From positions 1-64,000 of the forward strand of contig CALSRM010000004.1 of the NCBI GenBank assembly GCA_943788755.1: 64,000 bases of DNA. The letters are read 5' to 3'. Every line of letters starts with the position of its first letter. Within the stretch, counting starts at the first letter, position 1. Made by a program: the position numbers and the translations under genes. Source of the DNA: an uncultured Flavobacteriales bacterium (GTDB lineage: Bacteria; Bacteroidota; Bacteroidia; Flavobacteriales_D; Parvicellaceae). The notes below the pieces were generated by a model. The model worked only from the letters and a program-made list of their open reading frames with translations, had not been told where the DNA came from and made no database searches. Below are positions 21,597 to 31,907 of the stretch, in pieces.

Positions 21597-22771
21597 AATT
21601 CAAAGTGTTTCATGTAGGTGGATAAATCTTTATCTCCTCTTCCCGAAAGATTAATAACTACAACGTCTTCCTTTTTAAATTCCAATTGTTTTAAGGATGC
21701 TAGTGCGTGAGCAGATTCTAATGCTGGAATAATACCTTCTAATCTTGTCAATTCCAATGCTGCGTCCAATGCTTCTTTATCTGTCACAGCCATAAAAGAA
21801 GCACGCTTCGTTTCAAATAAGTTTGCGTGCATCGGTCCGATTCCAGGATAATCCAAACCTGCAGAAATAGAATAAGGTTCTACAACTTGCCCATCTTTCG
21901 TTTGCATTAATAATGATTTACTCCCGTGCAACACTCCCTCTTTACCAACAAAAGAGGTTGCGGCAGTTTGCCCACTATCGATTCCCATACCAGAAGCTTC
22001 ACAAGCGATTAAACGGACATTTTCATCAGCTAAAAAATGATAAAATGCACCTGCAGCATTACTTCCACCACCAACACAAGCGATAATTGCAGTTGGCGTT
22101 TCAGAGCCTGTTTTTTCTTTTAATTGAATTCGCATTTCTTGGCTAATTACTGACTGTAATCTCGCCACCATATCTGGATATGGATGTGGGCCTACAACCG
22201 AACCAATAATATAATGTGTGTCATGTGGATGATTAATCCAGTCTCTGATTGCTTCATTAGTGGCGTCTTTTAACGTTTTACTTCCTGAAATTGCTGAAAT
22301 AACTGTAGCGCCTAACATTTTCATTCGGGCAACATTTGGAGCTTGGCGCTGAATATCAATCTCTCCCATATAAACAATGCACTCCAACCCCATTAATGCA
22401 CAAACTGTTGCAGTAGCAACACCATGTTGCCCAGCTCCTGTTTCAGCAATAATTCTTTTTTTACCCAACTTCTTTGCTACTAATATTTGACCAATTGTAT
22501 TGTTTATTTTGTGTGCTCCAGTATGGGTCAAATCTTCCCGTTTCAGATAAATATTTGTCTGATATTGTTCTGAAAGATTTTGCGCTAAATACAATGGTGT
22601 TGGGCGTCCTACGTAATCTTTTAACAAAGCATCAAAGTCTGTTTTAAATTCTTCAGAACCTAAAATATCAAGATACGCCAATCGAAGCTCCTCTACATTA
22701 TTGTGCAGTAATTCGGGAATGTACGCGCCACCAAATTTTCCGTAAAACCCTTTTTCATTTGCGTTATACAT
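21593..22771 (-). CDS. trpB: Tryptophan synthase beta subunit
   Basis: [38 protein letters not shown]. Confidence 0.95.
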   Translation of the reverse strand: MYNANEKGFYGKFGGAYIPELLHNNVEELRLAYLDILGSEEFKTDFDALLKDYVGRPTPLYLAQNLSEQYQTNIYLKREDLTHTGAHKINNTIGQILVAKKLGKKRIIAETGAGQHGVATATVCALMGLECIVYMGEIDIQRQAPNVARMKMLGATVISAISGSKTLKDATNEAIRDWINHPHDTHYIIGSVVGPHPYPDMVARLQSVISQEMRIQLKEKTGSETPTAIIACVGGGSNAAGAFYHFLADENVRLIACEASGMGIDSGQTAATSFVGKEGVLHGSKSLLMQTKDGQVVEPYSISAGLDYPGIGPMHANLFETKRASFMAVTDKEALDAALELTRLEGIIPALESAHALASLKQLEFKKEDVVVINLSGRGDKDLSTYMKHFEL

Positions 22772-23399
22772 GCTTATTCATATTAATTCCATTTATAAAT
22801 TCTCCAACTAAATCAATATTCTTCAGACCTGGTTTAATTTCAAACTTGCTGTTGATGTCCAAGACTGACAATAGCGGATAACTTTGACTGATTTCTTGTA
22901 AGGAGCTCAAGTGCTTCAACTCTAATCCTCCACTTAAAATAAAAGGAACAGCTCCTTTATACTTATTAAGAACCTCCCAGTTAAATTGTTTTCCATTTCC
23001 TCCAGGCTTTTTTCCTTTGGTATCGAACAATAAGTAATCGCAGAATTGGAATGCATTCGTATCATTCATATCGAAAGAATTATCGACTGAAAACACCTTG
23101 ATTATTCTTAATCCTGCAGTCTTTAGCGCTCTACAATAATCTACTGATTCACCCCCGTGTAACTGAACATAATCCAATCCAAAATCATTTACTGTTCGCA
23201 GTAGCTTATCTTTTGGTTCGCTGACAAAAACTCCGACTTTTTTAGTCGTATCAACCTTCAGATCTCTAACAAAGTTGCTAGCGACAGAGCAATTACGAGA
23301 AGATTTATCATAAAAAATGAAACCAATAAAACCAGGTTGAAGTTGTACTACTTCTTTGACATTAGCAACATTATTTAATCCACAGACTTTTATTTTCAT
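22764..23399 (-). CDS. trpF: Phosphoribosylanthranilate isomerase
   Basis: [40 protein letters not shown]. Confidence 0.9.
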   Translation of the reverse strand: MKIKVCGLNNVANVKEVVQLQPGFIGFIFYDKSSRNCSVASNFVRDLKVDTTKKVGVFVSEPKDKLLRTVNDFGLDYVQLHGGESVDYCRALKTAGLRIIKVFSVDNSFDMNDTNAFQFCDYLLFDTKGKKPGGNGKQFNWEVLNKYKGAVPFILSGGLELKHLSSLQEISQSYPLLSVLDINSKFEIKPGLKNIDLVGEFINGINMNKHV

Positions 23400-24199
23400 G
23401 CTTCAACTTTTTCTTGCGTTTGAATCGCTTCAATAAATGTTCGGCATGCATTAGATGGATTTGGAGTTTTCATAAATTGCTCACCAATCAGAAAGCCATT
23501 ATATCCAACGCTTTTTAACAATGCAATATCTTCTGGAGTCTTAATACCACTTTCAGCAACTTTAACAACTGAATTCGGTAGTTTAGGAAAAAGGTCAATT
23601 GAATTCTGAAGAGAAACTTCAAACGTTTCAAGATTCCTATTATTAACACCAATTAACACCTCATCATTTGGCATTTTCTCCAATTCCTTTTCATTATGAA
23701 TTTCCAAAAGAACTTCTAATGAAAGCTTTTTTGCTAAATCCGAAAATCGAATAATTTCTTCTTTTGATAATACACTTGCAATTAATAATATCGCATCAGC
23801 GCCAATCGAACGAGCTTCTATTATTTGGTATTCATCAATAATAAAATCTTTTCTCAAAATTGGACAATAGTTCAACTTCCTTGCTTGTTTTAAATCATTA
23901 TCAGAACCACCAAAAAACTGTTCATCTGTTAAAACCGATAAAGCAGAAGCCCCTGATTGCATGTAGCCCAATGTTACCTCATCCACTTTTGCGTACTGAT
24001 TTATATTCCCTTTGCTAGGTGACTTTCGTTTGAATTCAGCAATTATCCCTGATTTATCTTCACGTAATAAATAGCTTTTTAAGCTAATTGTGGGAGAGTT
24101 GAAATAGATACTCTTTTCAAGAAGAGCTGTTGGAATCAATGATTTGCGTTCACCTACTTCGATTCTTTTTTGTGCTACTATTTTTTCTAATATGTTCAT
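23396..24199 (-). CDS. trpC: Indole-3-glycerol phosphate synthase
   Basis: IAEFKRKSPSKG, LRKDFIIDEYQI, GVNNRNLETF, VAESGI. Confidence 0.95.
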   Translation of the reverse strand: MNILEKIVAQKRIEVGERKSLIPTALLEKSIYFNSPTISLKSYLLREDKSGIIAEFKRKSPSKGNINQYAKVDEVTLGYMQSGASALSVLTDEQFFGGSDNDLKQARKLNYCPILRKDFIIDEYQIIEARSIGADAILLIASVLSKEEIIRFSDLAKKLSLEVLLEIHNEKELEKMPNDEVLIGVNNRNLETFEVSLQNSIDLFPKLPNSVVKVAESGIKTPEDIALLKSVGYNGFLIGEQFMKTPNPSNACRTFIEAIQTQEKVEA

Positions 24200-24217
24200 A
24201 CTATAATTCGTTACCTA

Positions 24218-25216
24218 TTAATTCAATACTAATTTCAATTTATTAATCGCCTTTTGAGAAACGATTGACTCTCTTGCTTTTTCCATTGCAGCTTCTAAAC
24301 TCATTGTTGGTTCAAAACACTGCATCGCTAATGCTGCATTTGCTACAATTACATTGGTTTGTGCCTCTGTCCCTTCACCACTTAATATTCTCGTAAACAA
24401 AGACGCTGCTTCTTTAATGGAGTTTCCTCCAAATAATTCTTCAGGTCTCAAAACTTCAGAATTAAAATCAGATGGAAACAATTGTAATTCTTTGTTTGTC
24501 CCTAACACTCTTAATGGGGCTGTCAATGTTGCTTCATCATAACCATCTACATTGTGTAAAACAGCGAACTGCTTCTGTTCTTCCTCCAGTAAATACTTAT
24601 ATTTTCTTGCAATTTTCAAATTATACACCCCAACTAATTGATGAGATGGTTGAGCTGGATTTACCAACGGTCCTAATAAGTTAAAGAATGTTTTAACGCC
24701 TAATTGTTTTCGTATTGGCGCAACATGTTTCATTGCAGAATGAAACAATGGAGCATGTAAAAAACAGATTCCTGCTTTATCTAGTTTGGAGTTTAGGTCA
24801 TCTGAATCTGTAGTAAATTTAAATCCTAATTCTTCCAAAACATTGGATGAGCCACAAAGAGAAGAAACACCATAATTACCGTGCTTTACAACCCGATAGC
24901 CGGCACCTGCAACAACAAAAGAAGAAATAGTAGAAACATTAAAAGTATTCTTTCCATCACCGCCTGTTCCGCACATATCAATTGCATTTGATGCGTCGAT
25001 TTCTACTTTAGAACACAAACTCAATAAAGCATCTCTAAAACCCTTCAACTCATCAAGCGTTATCTCTTTCATATTAAAAGCCGAGATAAACGACGTCATT
25101 TCAATTTCAGAAATTCCTCCATTTCCCATCTCTACCAATACATTAAATGCTTCTTGGTAAGAAAGTGGTATCTGATTGTATATTTTTTCTAAAATGTTTT
25201 TCATTTTACTTTTCAT
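24218..25216 (-). CDS. trpD: Anthranilate phosphoribosyltransferase
   Basis: DMCGTGGDGKNTFNVST, KHGNYGVSS, FNLLGPLVNPA. Confidence 0.95.
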   Translation of the reverse strand: MKSKMKNILEKIYNQIPLSYQEAFNVLVEMGNGGISEIEMTSFISAFNMKEITLDELKGFRDALLSLCSKVEIDASNAIDMCGTGGDGKNTFNVSTISSFVVAGAGYRVVKHGNYGVSSLCGSSNVLEELGFKFTTDSDDLNSKLDKAGICFLHAPLFHSAMKHVAPIRKQLGVKTFFNLLGPLVNPAQPSHQLVGVYNLKIARKYKYLLEEEQKQFAVLHNVDGYDEATLTAPLRVLGTNKELQLFPSDFNSEVLRPEELFGGNSIKEAASLFTRILSGEGTEAQTNVIVANAALAMQCFEPTMSLEAAMEKARESIVSQKAINKLKLVLN

Positions 25217-25772
25217 TTAACCAATTTTCAATCATCTTTTTCCCTTCAGGAGTCAGAACTGATTCTGGGTGAAATTGAACTCCTGTTACAGCAAACTCTT
25301 TATGACGAATAGCCATAATGCAATCGTCTTTTGACCTCGCTACAACTTCTAAATCAGCTACATTTTCATCTTTCATTGCCCAAGAGTGATACCTTCCAAC
25401 TTCAGTTGGATTAGATACATTATTAAAAAGAGCGTCCTGTTTCTCAATACGCATAGAACTAGCAACTCCATGATAAACTTCATCCAAATTAATAAGATTA
25501 CCTCCATATACTTCTGCAATTGCCTGCATTCCTAGACAAACTCCTAAAATAGGTTTCGAGCTACCGTAGTGTTTAATTACGGCTTTTATTATACCTGCAT
25601 TTTTTGGTAATCCTGGTCCTGGAGAAATTAAAATTTTATCGAATGCTTCAATTTCATCTAATTCAATTTCATCGTTACGTCTTACCACAACTTCGCCCGC
25701 AGAAAAATCTTTAAGATACTGTACTAAATTGTACGTGAATGAATCATAATTATCTATTACCAATATTTTCAT
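25206..25772 (-). CDS. trpG: Anthranilate synthase component II (glutamine amidotransferase)
   Basis: DNYDSFTYNLVQYL, LGVCLGMQAIAE, VQFHPES. Confidence 0.93.
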   Translation of the reverse strand: MKILVIDNYDSFTYNLVQYLKDFSAGEVVVRRNDEIELDEIEAFDKILISPGPGLPKNAGIIKAVIKHYGSSKPILGVCLGMQAIAEVYGGNLINLDEVYHGVASSMRIEKQDALFNNVSNPTEVGRYHSWAMKDENVADLEVVARSKDDCIMAIRHKEFAVTGVQFHPESVLTPEGKKMIENWLNEK

Positions 25773-27154
25773 TTAATGTCCTCCGCTTTTTTAATGGCCA
25801 TCCTCAATGCCCCTATTTTATTATCTACTTCTTTTAATTCTGATTCTGGAACTGAATTAACCACCACTCCAGCTCCTGCCTGATAGTGTAACTCATTATT
25901 TTGACTTAAAAAGGAACGAATCATTATTGCATGGTTTAAATTTCCGTTCAATTCAATGAAGCCAATCCCACCTCCGTAATAATTTCGAGAAACAGGTTCG
26001 TATTTATCTATTAGCTGCATAGCCTTATATTTTGGTGCACCTGACAAAGTTCCTGCTGGAAAGGTTTTACCAAAAACTTCCAATGGATTGTAATCTAAAG
26101 GTAAAGTTGCTTCTACTTCAGATACCATATGAATGACATGACTAAAAAACTGAATTTCTTTAAAGGCTTTTACCTCAATATTCCCACCTACTCTTCCCAA
26201 ATCATTTCGAGCCAAATCAACTAACATTACATGCTCTGCATTTTCTTTTTCGTCTGCTTTTAACTCTTCTGCGGATTTCAAATCTTGCTTGAAGTTACCC
26301 GTTCGTTTGTACGTTCCTGCAATCGGATTTATTAAGGCTATTCCCTTATCTATCTTAATTTGTGCTTCAGGAGAAGATCCGAATATTTTATAATTACCCA
26401 TATCAAAGTAGTACAAATATGGAGATGGGTTGATAGACCTTAGAGCTCTGTAAACCTGAAAGTCATCTCCTTTGAATTTTTGTTTAAACCTTCTAGATAA
26501 CACCAATTGAAAAACATCTCCTAATTGACAATGCTCCTGACCCTTTTCTATTTGAGAAAGAAACTTTTCTGGACTCGTAAAACAATCCTCATCTTCCACT
26601 TTGGAAAAAGGGTAAGCGCTGAATCGTAAGGATTGAACACGCTCTATTAGTTGCTCTTGTTCAGGTTCCTGTTGCTCTTGAACAAACTCTGTAAATGTCA
26701 ATTCATTGGTGAAATGATCAATTGCGATGACGTGTCGATAAAAAGAGTAACTCATTAATGGAATACTGTCGTCCAATTGTTTTTCATCTAGCTCGAGTGT
26801 TTCAAAAACCGAAATTGCATTGTAGTTGGTATGTCCAAAAACTGCTTGAAAAGAATCTCCTTCAATTTTGAAAGATTTTACATATGCAGAAAAAAAAGAA
26901 GGTGCCTTTTGAACATCCTTGCTTACAATTCTTTTAGCCCCATTGTCTGTTATTGCAACTTCATTATGAGTTGCTGTAAAAGTCGAAATTGGACCAAGAC
27001 AAATAAAAGAGTGAGACTTTTCTCGCTTTTCATTCAAATTACTCTCCAGCAGAACGGCATTCGGATAAAGATCCCGAAGCTTTAAATATATACTAACCGG
27101 AGTTAGTGTATCAGCTATAATTGTATTTTGTATTGTTAGTAGTTTCATTTTCAA
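25769..27154 (-). CDS. trpE: Anthranilate synthase component I
   Basis: PSPYLYYFDMG, GSSPE, NPIAGTYKRTG, LVDLARNDLGRV, AGTLSGAPK. Confidence 0.95.
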   Translation of the reverse strand: MKMKLLTIQNTIIADTLTPVSIYLKLRDLYPNAVLLESNLNEKREKSHSFICLGPISTFTATHNEVAITDNGAKRIVSKDVQKAPSFFSAYVKSFKIEGDSFQAVFGHTNYNAISVFETLELDEKQLDDSIPLMSYSFYRHVIAIDHFTNELTFTEFVQEQQEPEQEQLIERVQSLRFSAYPFSKVEDEDCFTSPEKFLSQIEKGQEHCQLGDVFQLVLSRRFKQKFKGDDFQVYRALRSINPSPYLYYFDMGNYKIFGSSPEAQIKIDKGIALINPIAGTYKRTGNFKQDLKSAEELKADEKENAEHVMLVDLARNDLGRVGGNIEVKAFKEIQFFSHVIHMVSEVEATLPLDYNPLEVFGKTFPAGTLSGAPKYKAMQLIDKYEPVSRNYYGGGIGFIELNGNLNHAIMIRSFLSQNNELHYQAGAGVVVNSVPESELKEVDNKIGALRMAIKKAEDIK

Positions 27155-27173
27155 ATTTCAAATTTTCGAACAC

Positions 27174-27207
27174 AAAAAAAGGCTTGTCGCAATCGACAAG
27201 CCTTTTT
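27174..27207 (-). terminator. trp attenuator: intrinsic terminator between trpL and trpE
   Basis: Perfect 9-bp stem 27181-27189/27194-27202 (GGCTTGTCG-ATTG-CGACAAGCC on the minus strand) followed by TTTTTTT. Confidence 0.88.
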
Positions 27208-27230
27208 AAATATTTAATATAATTAATAGC

Positions 27231-27296
27231 TTAGCCTATCTGCGACACATTGTGTTTTGCAGACCACCAATAATTATTCGATTTCAAGTTTTTCAT
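27231..27296 (-). CDS. trpL: trp operon leader peptide MKNLKSNNYWWSAKHNVSQIG (unannotated small ORF)
   Basis: ATG at 27296, tandem TGG TGG at 27269-27264, TAA at 27233-27231; overlaps hairpin TCTGC...GCAGA (27263-27239) and lies upstream of the terminator and trpE. Confidence 0.88.
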   Translation of the reverse strand: MKNLKSNNYWWSAKHNVSQIG

Positions 27297-27304
27297 TATG
27301 AGCA

Positions 27305-27312
27305 CAAAGTTA
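27305..27312 (-). promoter_or_regulatory. Candidate -7 element of the trp operon promoter
   Basis: TAacTTTG on the minus strand, 8 nt upstream of the trpL ATG; no clear -33 TTTG at N19. Confidence 0.45.
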
Positions 27313-27384
27313 ACGTACTTAATAACCTTTTTCCTAATTAAACCTTAAAAAAAATTCATTTATGTTAATGAATACCTAAGATCA

Positions 27385-28443
27385 CTACTTTACCCTGCTA
27401 AATTTCAATGCTTTAAGCATTATATTAGGCAAAGGCTTTGAAGGGTGTCTTTTTTCTACATTCAAATTTATTCCTAGCTTTTCAATAATCGGAATTTTGT
27501 ATACTTCAATCAATTCAATCAGGGTTCCATCAGGATCTTCAATATAGGTACAATGCACTTTTGTTGAATCTCCCATACTTAAAACATTTTTGGTGTCGCA
27601 TGTAAAACCAAAACCAACTTTATCTAACTCCTCTCCCAATTCTTTCATCCCCCTTACGTCAAACCCTAAGTGAACAAAACCTATATCTCCCCAAAGTCTA
27701 CCTTCGTAAATCTTGATGGGTTTCCTTTCTGATAAATCTTGAACTAATTCTATATAAGTCTCTCCTGATAATTTTGTAAAACCTCCTCCAGATGGATTGG
27801 ATTGCGTTAAAAGGACTCTTCTAAACTTTCCTTCACCTCCCGGTAATTTTGACCAATCTGCAAAAACTTCAGAAGTATCATAAACTACCTTATCATACCC
27901 CAAAACATTAGCATACAATTTCATAGCAGCAGCAATGTCAGAAACGCCAATACTACAACCAGCAATTCCATTGGTCACTCTTCCCGCATTTGTAAAAGAG
28001 TGCTTTGTCGGAATTACTTGAAAATACTGTCCTTGAATATCTTTTACATAAAAAGTATCCCAACCATTTGGTGTTTTTATCAAATCCGTAACTAGATCTG
28101 CATTATTTTCTTTAAAAAAAGCATATGCCTTTTTGACATCTAGTGATTTAATAAAACCTGTATAGATTCCTAAATCGCCTATTTGAAAAGCCTGTTCTGC
28201 ATGTGCAGCTTGAAATGTAGTGGGACAAACTACCTCCATAGCACAACCCCCTTGGAGGTTTAGAATCATTGCAGCTCTTTTCGTAATTGTTTTGTTTTCT
28301 GTGTAGATATCCATCAATGGAGCTCCGGCTTCATCATTAAAAAATGGAATATCCATTCCAAAAAACTTTCTATACCAGGCCCATGCATCTGCATGCTGAG
28401 GTACACCAACTCCTAAATGTTGAATTCCTTGTACTGTATACAT
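27385..28443 (-). CDS. hppD: 4-hydroxyphenylpyruvate dioxygenase
   Basis: Two VOC halves; FVHLGFDVRGMKEL, GTLIELIEVYKIP. Confidence 0.85.
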   Translation of the reverse strand: MYTVQGIQHLGVGVPQHADAWAWYRKFFGMDIPFFNDEAGAPLMDIYTENKTITKRAAMILNLQGGCAMEVVCPTTFQAAHAEQAFQIGDLGIYTGFIKSLDVKKAYAFFKENNADLVTDLIKTPNGWDTFYVKDIQGQYFQVIPTKHSFTNAGRVTNGIAGCSIGVSDIAAAMKLYANVLGYDKVVYDTSEVFADWSKLPGGEGKFRRVLLTQSNPSGGGFTKLSGETYIELVQDLSERKPIKIYEGRLWGDIGFVHLGFDVRGMKELGEELDKVGFGFTCDTKNVLSMGDSTKVHCTYIEDPDGTLIELIEVYKIPIIEKLGINLNVEKRHPSKPLPNIMLKALKFSRVK

Positions 28444-28451
28444 AGTTTGCT

Positions 28452-29015
28452 TTATTTTAGTCTCTCAGCGTACATACCTTTTTCCGTATCCACCTTAATT
28501 CTGTCTCCGATATTAATAAATAATGGAACACGTATTTCTGCTCCTGTATCAATAGTAGCAGGTTTCATTGTATTTGTTGCAGTATCTCCTTTAACTCCTG
28601 GTTCTGTGTAAGTAACTTCTGCTTCAATATATAAAGGTAAATTAACAATTAAAGGAGTTTCTTCATCGGCATTAAAAACGATTTGAACATTTGATCCTTC
28701 CACTAAGAATTCTGGATTAGCAACTAAATGTTTTTCGATAAAAGTTTGCTCGTACGTTGATGTATTCATAACATGAAACCCATCATCTTCTTTATATAAA
28801 TACTGATAAGTTCTATTTTCTACCCTAATCACATCAATTTTATGGCCAGACGGGAAAGTATGATCTACCACTCTACCTGTTTCAATATTTTTCAATTTCG
28901 TTCTAACAAATGCCGGGCCTTTACCTGGTTTTACGTGTTGAAATTCGATTACAGTGACTGGTTTTCCCTTGTGAATCATACATAATCCGTTTTTTATATC
29001 TCCTGAAGATGCCAT
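28452..29015 (-). CDS. efp: Elongation factor P
   Basis: EFQHVKPGKGPAFVRTKLKN; EVTYTEPGVKGDTATN. Confidence 0.95.
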   Translation of the reverse strand: MASSGDIKNGLCMIHKGKPVTVIEFQHVKPGKGPAFVRTKLKNIETGRVVDHTFPSGHKIDVIRVENRTYQYLYKEDDGFHVMNTSTYEQTFIEKHLVANPEFLVEGSNVQIVFNADEETPLIVNLPLYIEAEVTYTEPGVKGDTATNTMKPATIDTGAEIRVPLFINIGDRIKVDTEKGMYAERLK

Positions 29016-29145
29016 ATTGTTTTTTTAAGTTTCACAAAAATAAGGTAATATTTGACAAAACGACAAGAATCTATAAATGCTTGGGAACGCATCATTAAAT
29101 GCTTAAAACTTCTTTTAAGAGCACTTCCTTTAGTATCTTTGCACT

Positions 29146-31077
29146 GTGATTGAATTACAACCAATAACAGACTGGCTTCCAATTACTAAAAAGGAAGTGG
29201 AAAAAAGAGGATGGGAACAATTAGATGTTATTCTAATCTCTGGAGACGCTTATGTTGACCACCCTGCTTTTGGGGCTGCGGTAATTGGAAGAATTATAGA
29301 AAGTGAAGGGTTAAAAATTGCTATTATTCCACAGCCGAATTGGACAGACGATTTACGTGATTTTAAAAAACTAGGTACCCCTAAATACTTTTTTGGCGTA
29401 ACTGCTGGATGTATGGATTCCATGGTAAATCATTATACTGCTGGGAAAAGAAAAAGATCAACAGATGCTTATACACCTGGGGGATTAGCAAATTTCCGAC
29501 CCGATTATGCAACTACTGTTTATACTAAAATTTTAAAAGAGCTATATCCAGACACACCTGTTTTGATTGGCGGAATAGAAGCGTCTTTGCGAAGAGTTAC
29601 GCATTACGATTACTGGTCAGATAAATTAATGCCAACCATATTAGAAACAAGTGGAGCTGATTTATTGGTTTATGGAATGGGGGAACAAGCGCTGCGAGAG
29701 ATATTACAGCTTTTACAAAAAGGAGTACCTTTTCATCAGCTTACAATGGTAAAGCAAACAGCCTATTTAAGTTCTGAGAAAGATACTATTCCTAAAAACA
29801 AACATTGGAAGGATAAAGAATTAGTGCCGCATGAAACTTGTCTCAACGATAAAAAAATGTTTGCCTCCAACTTTAAAATTGTAGAACAAGAATCGAATAA
29901 AACTTTCGCTAATCGATTAACGCAGAGCATTGGGAACAGTAGTTTAGTAATAAACCCACCTTTTCCAACAATGACTGAAGATGAAATTGACACTTCATTC
30001 GATTTACCCTATACAAGATTACCTCACCCAAAGTACAAAAAGAGAGGGGACATTCCTGCTTATGAAATGATTAAGTTTTCAATCAATATGCATAGAGGGT
30101 GTTTTGGTGGATGCAGTTTTTGTACAATTTCGGCTCACCAAGGAAAATTTATTGCAAGTCGTTCGGAAAAATCCATTTTAGCGGAAGTTGATAAGGTAAC
30201 CGAAATGAAAGATTTTAAAGGATATATATCGGATTTAGGAGGTCCTTCTGCCAACATGTACAACCTAAAAGGAAAAGATTTATCTATTTGCGATAAATGT
30301 GTTGCACCATCATGTATACATCCTGTAGTTTGTGACAATTTGGACACCAATCATTCTGCAATGACTAATTTATACAGAAAGGTTGACAGCAACCCTAAAG
30401 TAAAAAAAGCATTTGTAGGCAGTGGAATTCGTTATGATTTACTGACAAAATCGTACAATAAAAAAGGGGATAAATCATTAAAAGAATACATGATTCAAGT
30501 TCAAACGAGACATGTATCTGGAAGGTTAAAAGTTGCTCCAGAACATACCGCGGATGACACTTTAAAGATTATGCGAAAGCCGAAGTTTGAGCACTTTAAA
30601 GAATTCAAAAAAGCCTACGATGAAATAGACAAGGAATACAATCTAAATCAAAAGTTGATTCCTTACTTTATTTCTAGTCACCCTGGCTGTAAAGAAGAAG
30701 ACATGGCTAACCTCGCTGCTGAAACAAAAGAATTAGGATTTGAATTGGAGCAGGTACAAGATTTCACACCAACTCCGATGACAGTTGCTACGGTAATGTA
30801 TTATTCTGGATATCATCCTTATACTTTAAACAAATATTACACTCCGAAAACCAAACAAGAAAGACAAAATCAACATCGTTTTTTCTTTTGGTACAAAAAG
30901 GAAAATAAACAGTGGATAAGTGATTATTTAATCAAAGTCAAACGCCCTGACCTTTTAAAACGATTAGTTGACCCACCCAAAATAAAATCGAAGAATGCTC
31001 CAAAATGGTTAGCAGAACAGCGAAAAAAAAGACCTATTAACTCCAAAAGAAACTTTAATAAAAACAAGAGAAAATGA
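29146..31077 (+). CDS. YgiQ family radical SAM protein
   Basis: CFGGCSFCTISAHQGK; GYISDLGGPSANMY; TPTPMTVATVMYYSG; GTG start. Confidence 0.9.
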   Translation: MIELQPITDWLPITKKEVEKRGWEQLDVILISGDAYVDHPAFGAAVIGRIIESEGLKIAIIPQPNWTDDLRDFKKLGTPKYFFGVTAGCMDSMVNHYTAGKRKRSTDAYTPGGLANFRPDYATTVYTKILKELYPDTPVLIGGIEASLRRVTHYDYWSDKLMPTILETSGADLLVYGMGEQALREILQLLQKGVPFHQLTMVKQTAYLSSEKDTIPKNKHWKDKELVPHETCLNDKKMFASNFKIVEQESNKTFANRLTQSIGNSSLVINPPFPTMTEDEIDTSFDLPYTRLPHPKYKKRGDIPAYEMIKFSINMHRGCFGGCSFCTISAHQGKFIASRSEKSILAEVDKVTEMKDFKGYISDLGGPSANMYNLKGKDLSICDKCVAPSCIHPVVCDNLDTNHSAMTNLYRKVDSNPKVKKAFVGSGIRYDLLTKSYNKKGDKSLKEYMIQVQTRHVSGRLKVAPEHTADDTLKIMRKPKFEHFKEFKKAYDEIDKEYNLNQKLIPYFISSHPGCKEEDMANLAAETKELGFELEQVQDFTPTPMTVATVMYYSGYHPYTLNKYYTPKTKQERQNQHRFFFWYKKENKQWISDYLIKVKRPDLLKRLVDPPKIKSKNAPKWLAEQRKKRPINSKRNFNKNKRK

Positions 31078-31904
31078 GAAATCTAATTGTATTTATCGGC
31101 CTCGTTTTCTCAATAGCAGTAGTTGGACAAGAAGACATCCTAGTTCCCAAAACCAACAAAGGAAAAATATTCGTTTACTGGGGATGGAACAGAGGTTACT
31201 ATTCCAATTCTGACATTCATTTCACTGGAGATAATTACGATTTTATTTTAAAGGATGTCGTTGCTAAAGACAGGCAAACTAAATTTAACGTGGACCCTTA
31301 TTTTAATCCATCAAGGATTACGATCCCACAAACAAATTTTAAAGCGGGATATTTCATCAGCGAAAAATATAACATTTCATTTGGTGTAGATCACATGAAA
31401 TATGTTATGAAACAGAATCAAGATGCAATAATAAATGGATCTATAGGTATTGAGGGAAATGATTTTAATGGAATGTACCAAGATGAAATAATAAAACTTA
31501 CGACTGACTTTTTAATATTTGAGCATACCGATGGGTTAAACTATGTCAATATTGAAATTAATCGATTCGATAATTTAGCCCAGCTCTTCCCAAATAAATT
31601 CCCATTAGAAATCAATATAACTGAAGGATTTGGCATTGGGGGGTTGTACCCAAAGACCAATGCCCGTTTATTATCTTTTGAACAACATGATGACTATAAT
31701 ATTGCGGGATTTGGAACAAGTGCAAAAGTAGGAATCGATATCGCCTTTCTTAAACATTTCTTTTTGCGTTTTGAAGGGAAGGCTGGGTATATCAATTTAC
31801 CTAATATAAAAACTACCTTTGTTTCTGCTGATAAAGCAAATCAGCAATTTTTCTTTTTACAGCGAAATTTCTTATTTGGAGGAATTTTTAGAATCGGGAA
31901 GTAA
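31074..31904 (+). CDS. Conserved outer-membrane-like hypothetical protein
   Basis: Signal peptide MRNLIVFIGLVFSIAVVGQ, barrel-like composition, C-terminal FGGIFRIGK. Confidence 0.55.
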   Translation: MRNLIVFIGLVFSIAVVGQEDILVPKTNKGKIFVYWGWNRGYYSNSDIHFTGDNYDFILKDVVAKDRQTKFNVDPYFNPSRITIPQTNFKAGYFISEKYNISFGVDHMKYVMKQNQDAIINGSIGIEGNDFNGMYQDEIIKLTTDFLIFEHTDGLNYVNIEINRFDNLAQLFPNKFPLEINITEGFGIGGLYPKTNARLLSFEQHDDYNIAGFGTSAKVGIDIAFLKHFFLRFEGKAGYINLPNIKTTFVSADKANQQFFFLQRNFLFGGIFRIGK

Positions 31905-31907
31905 GCA

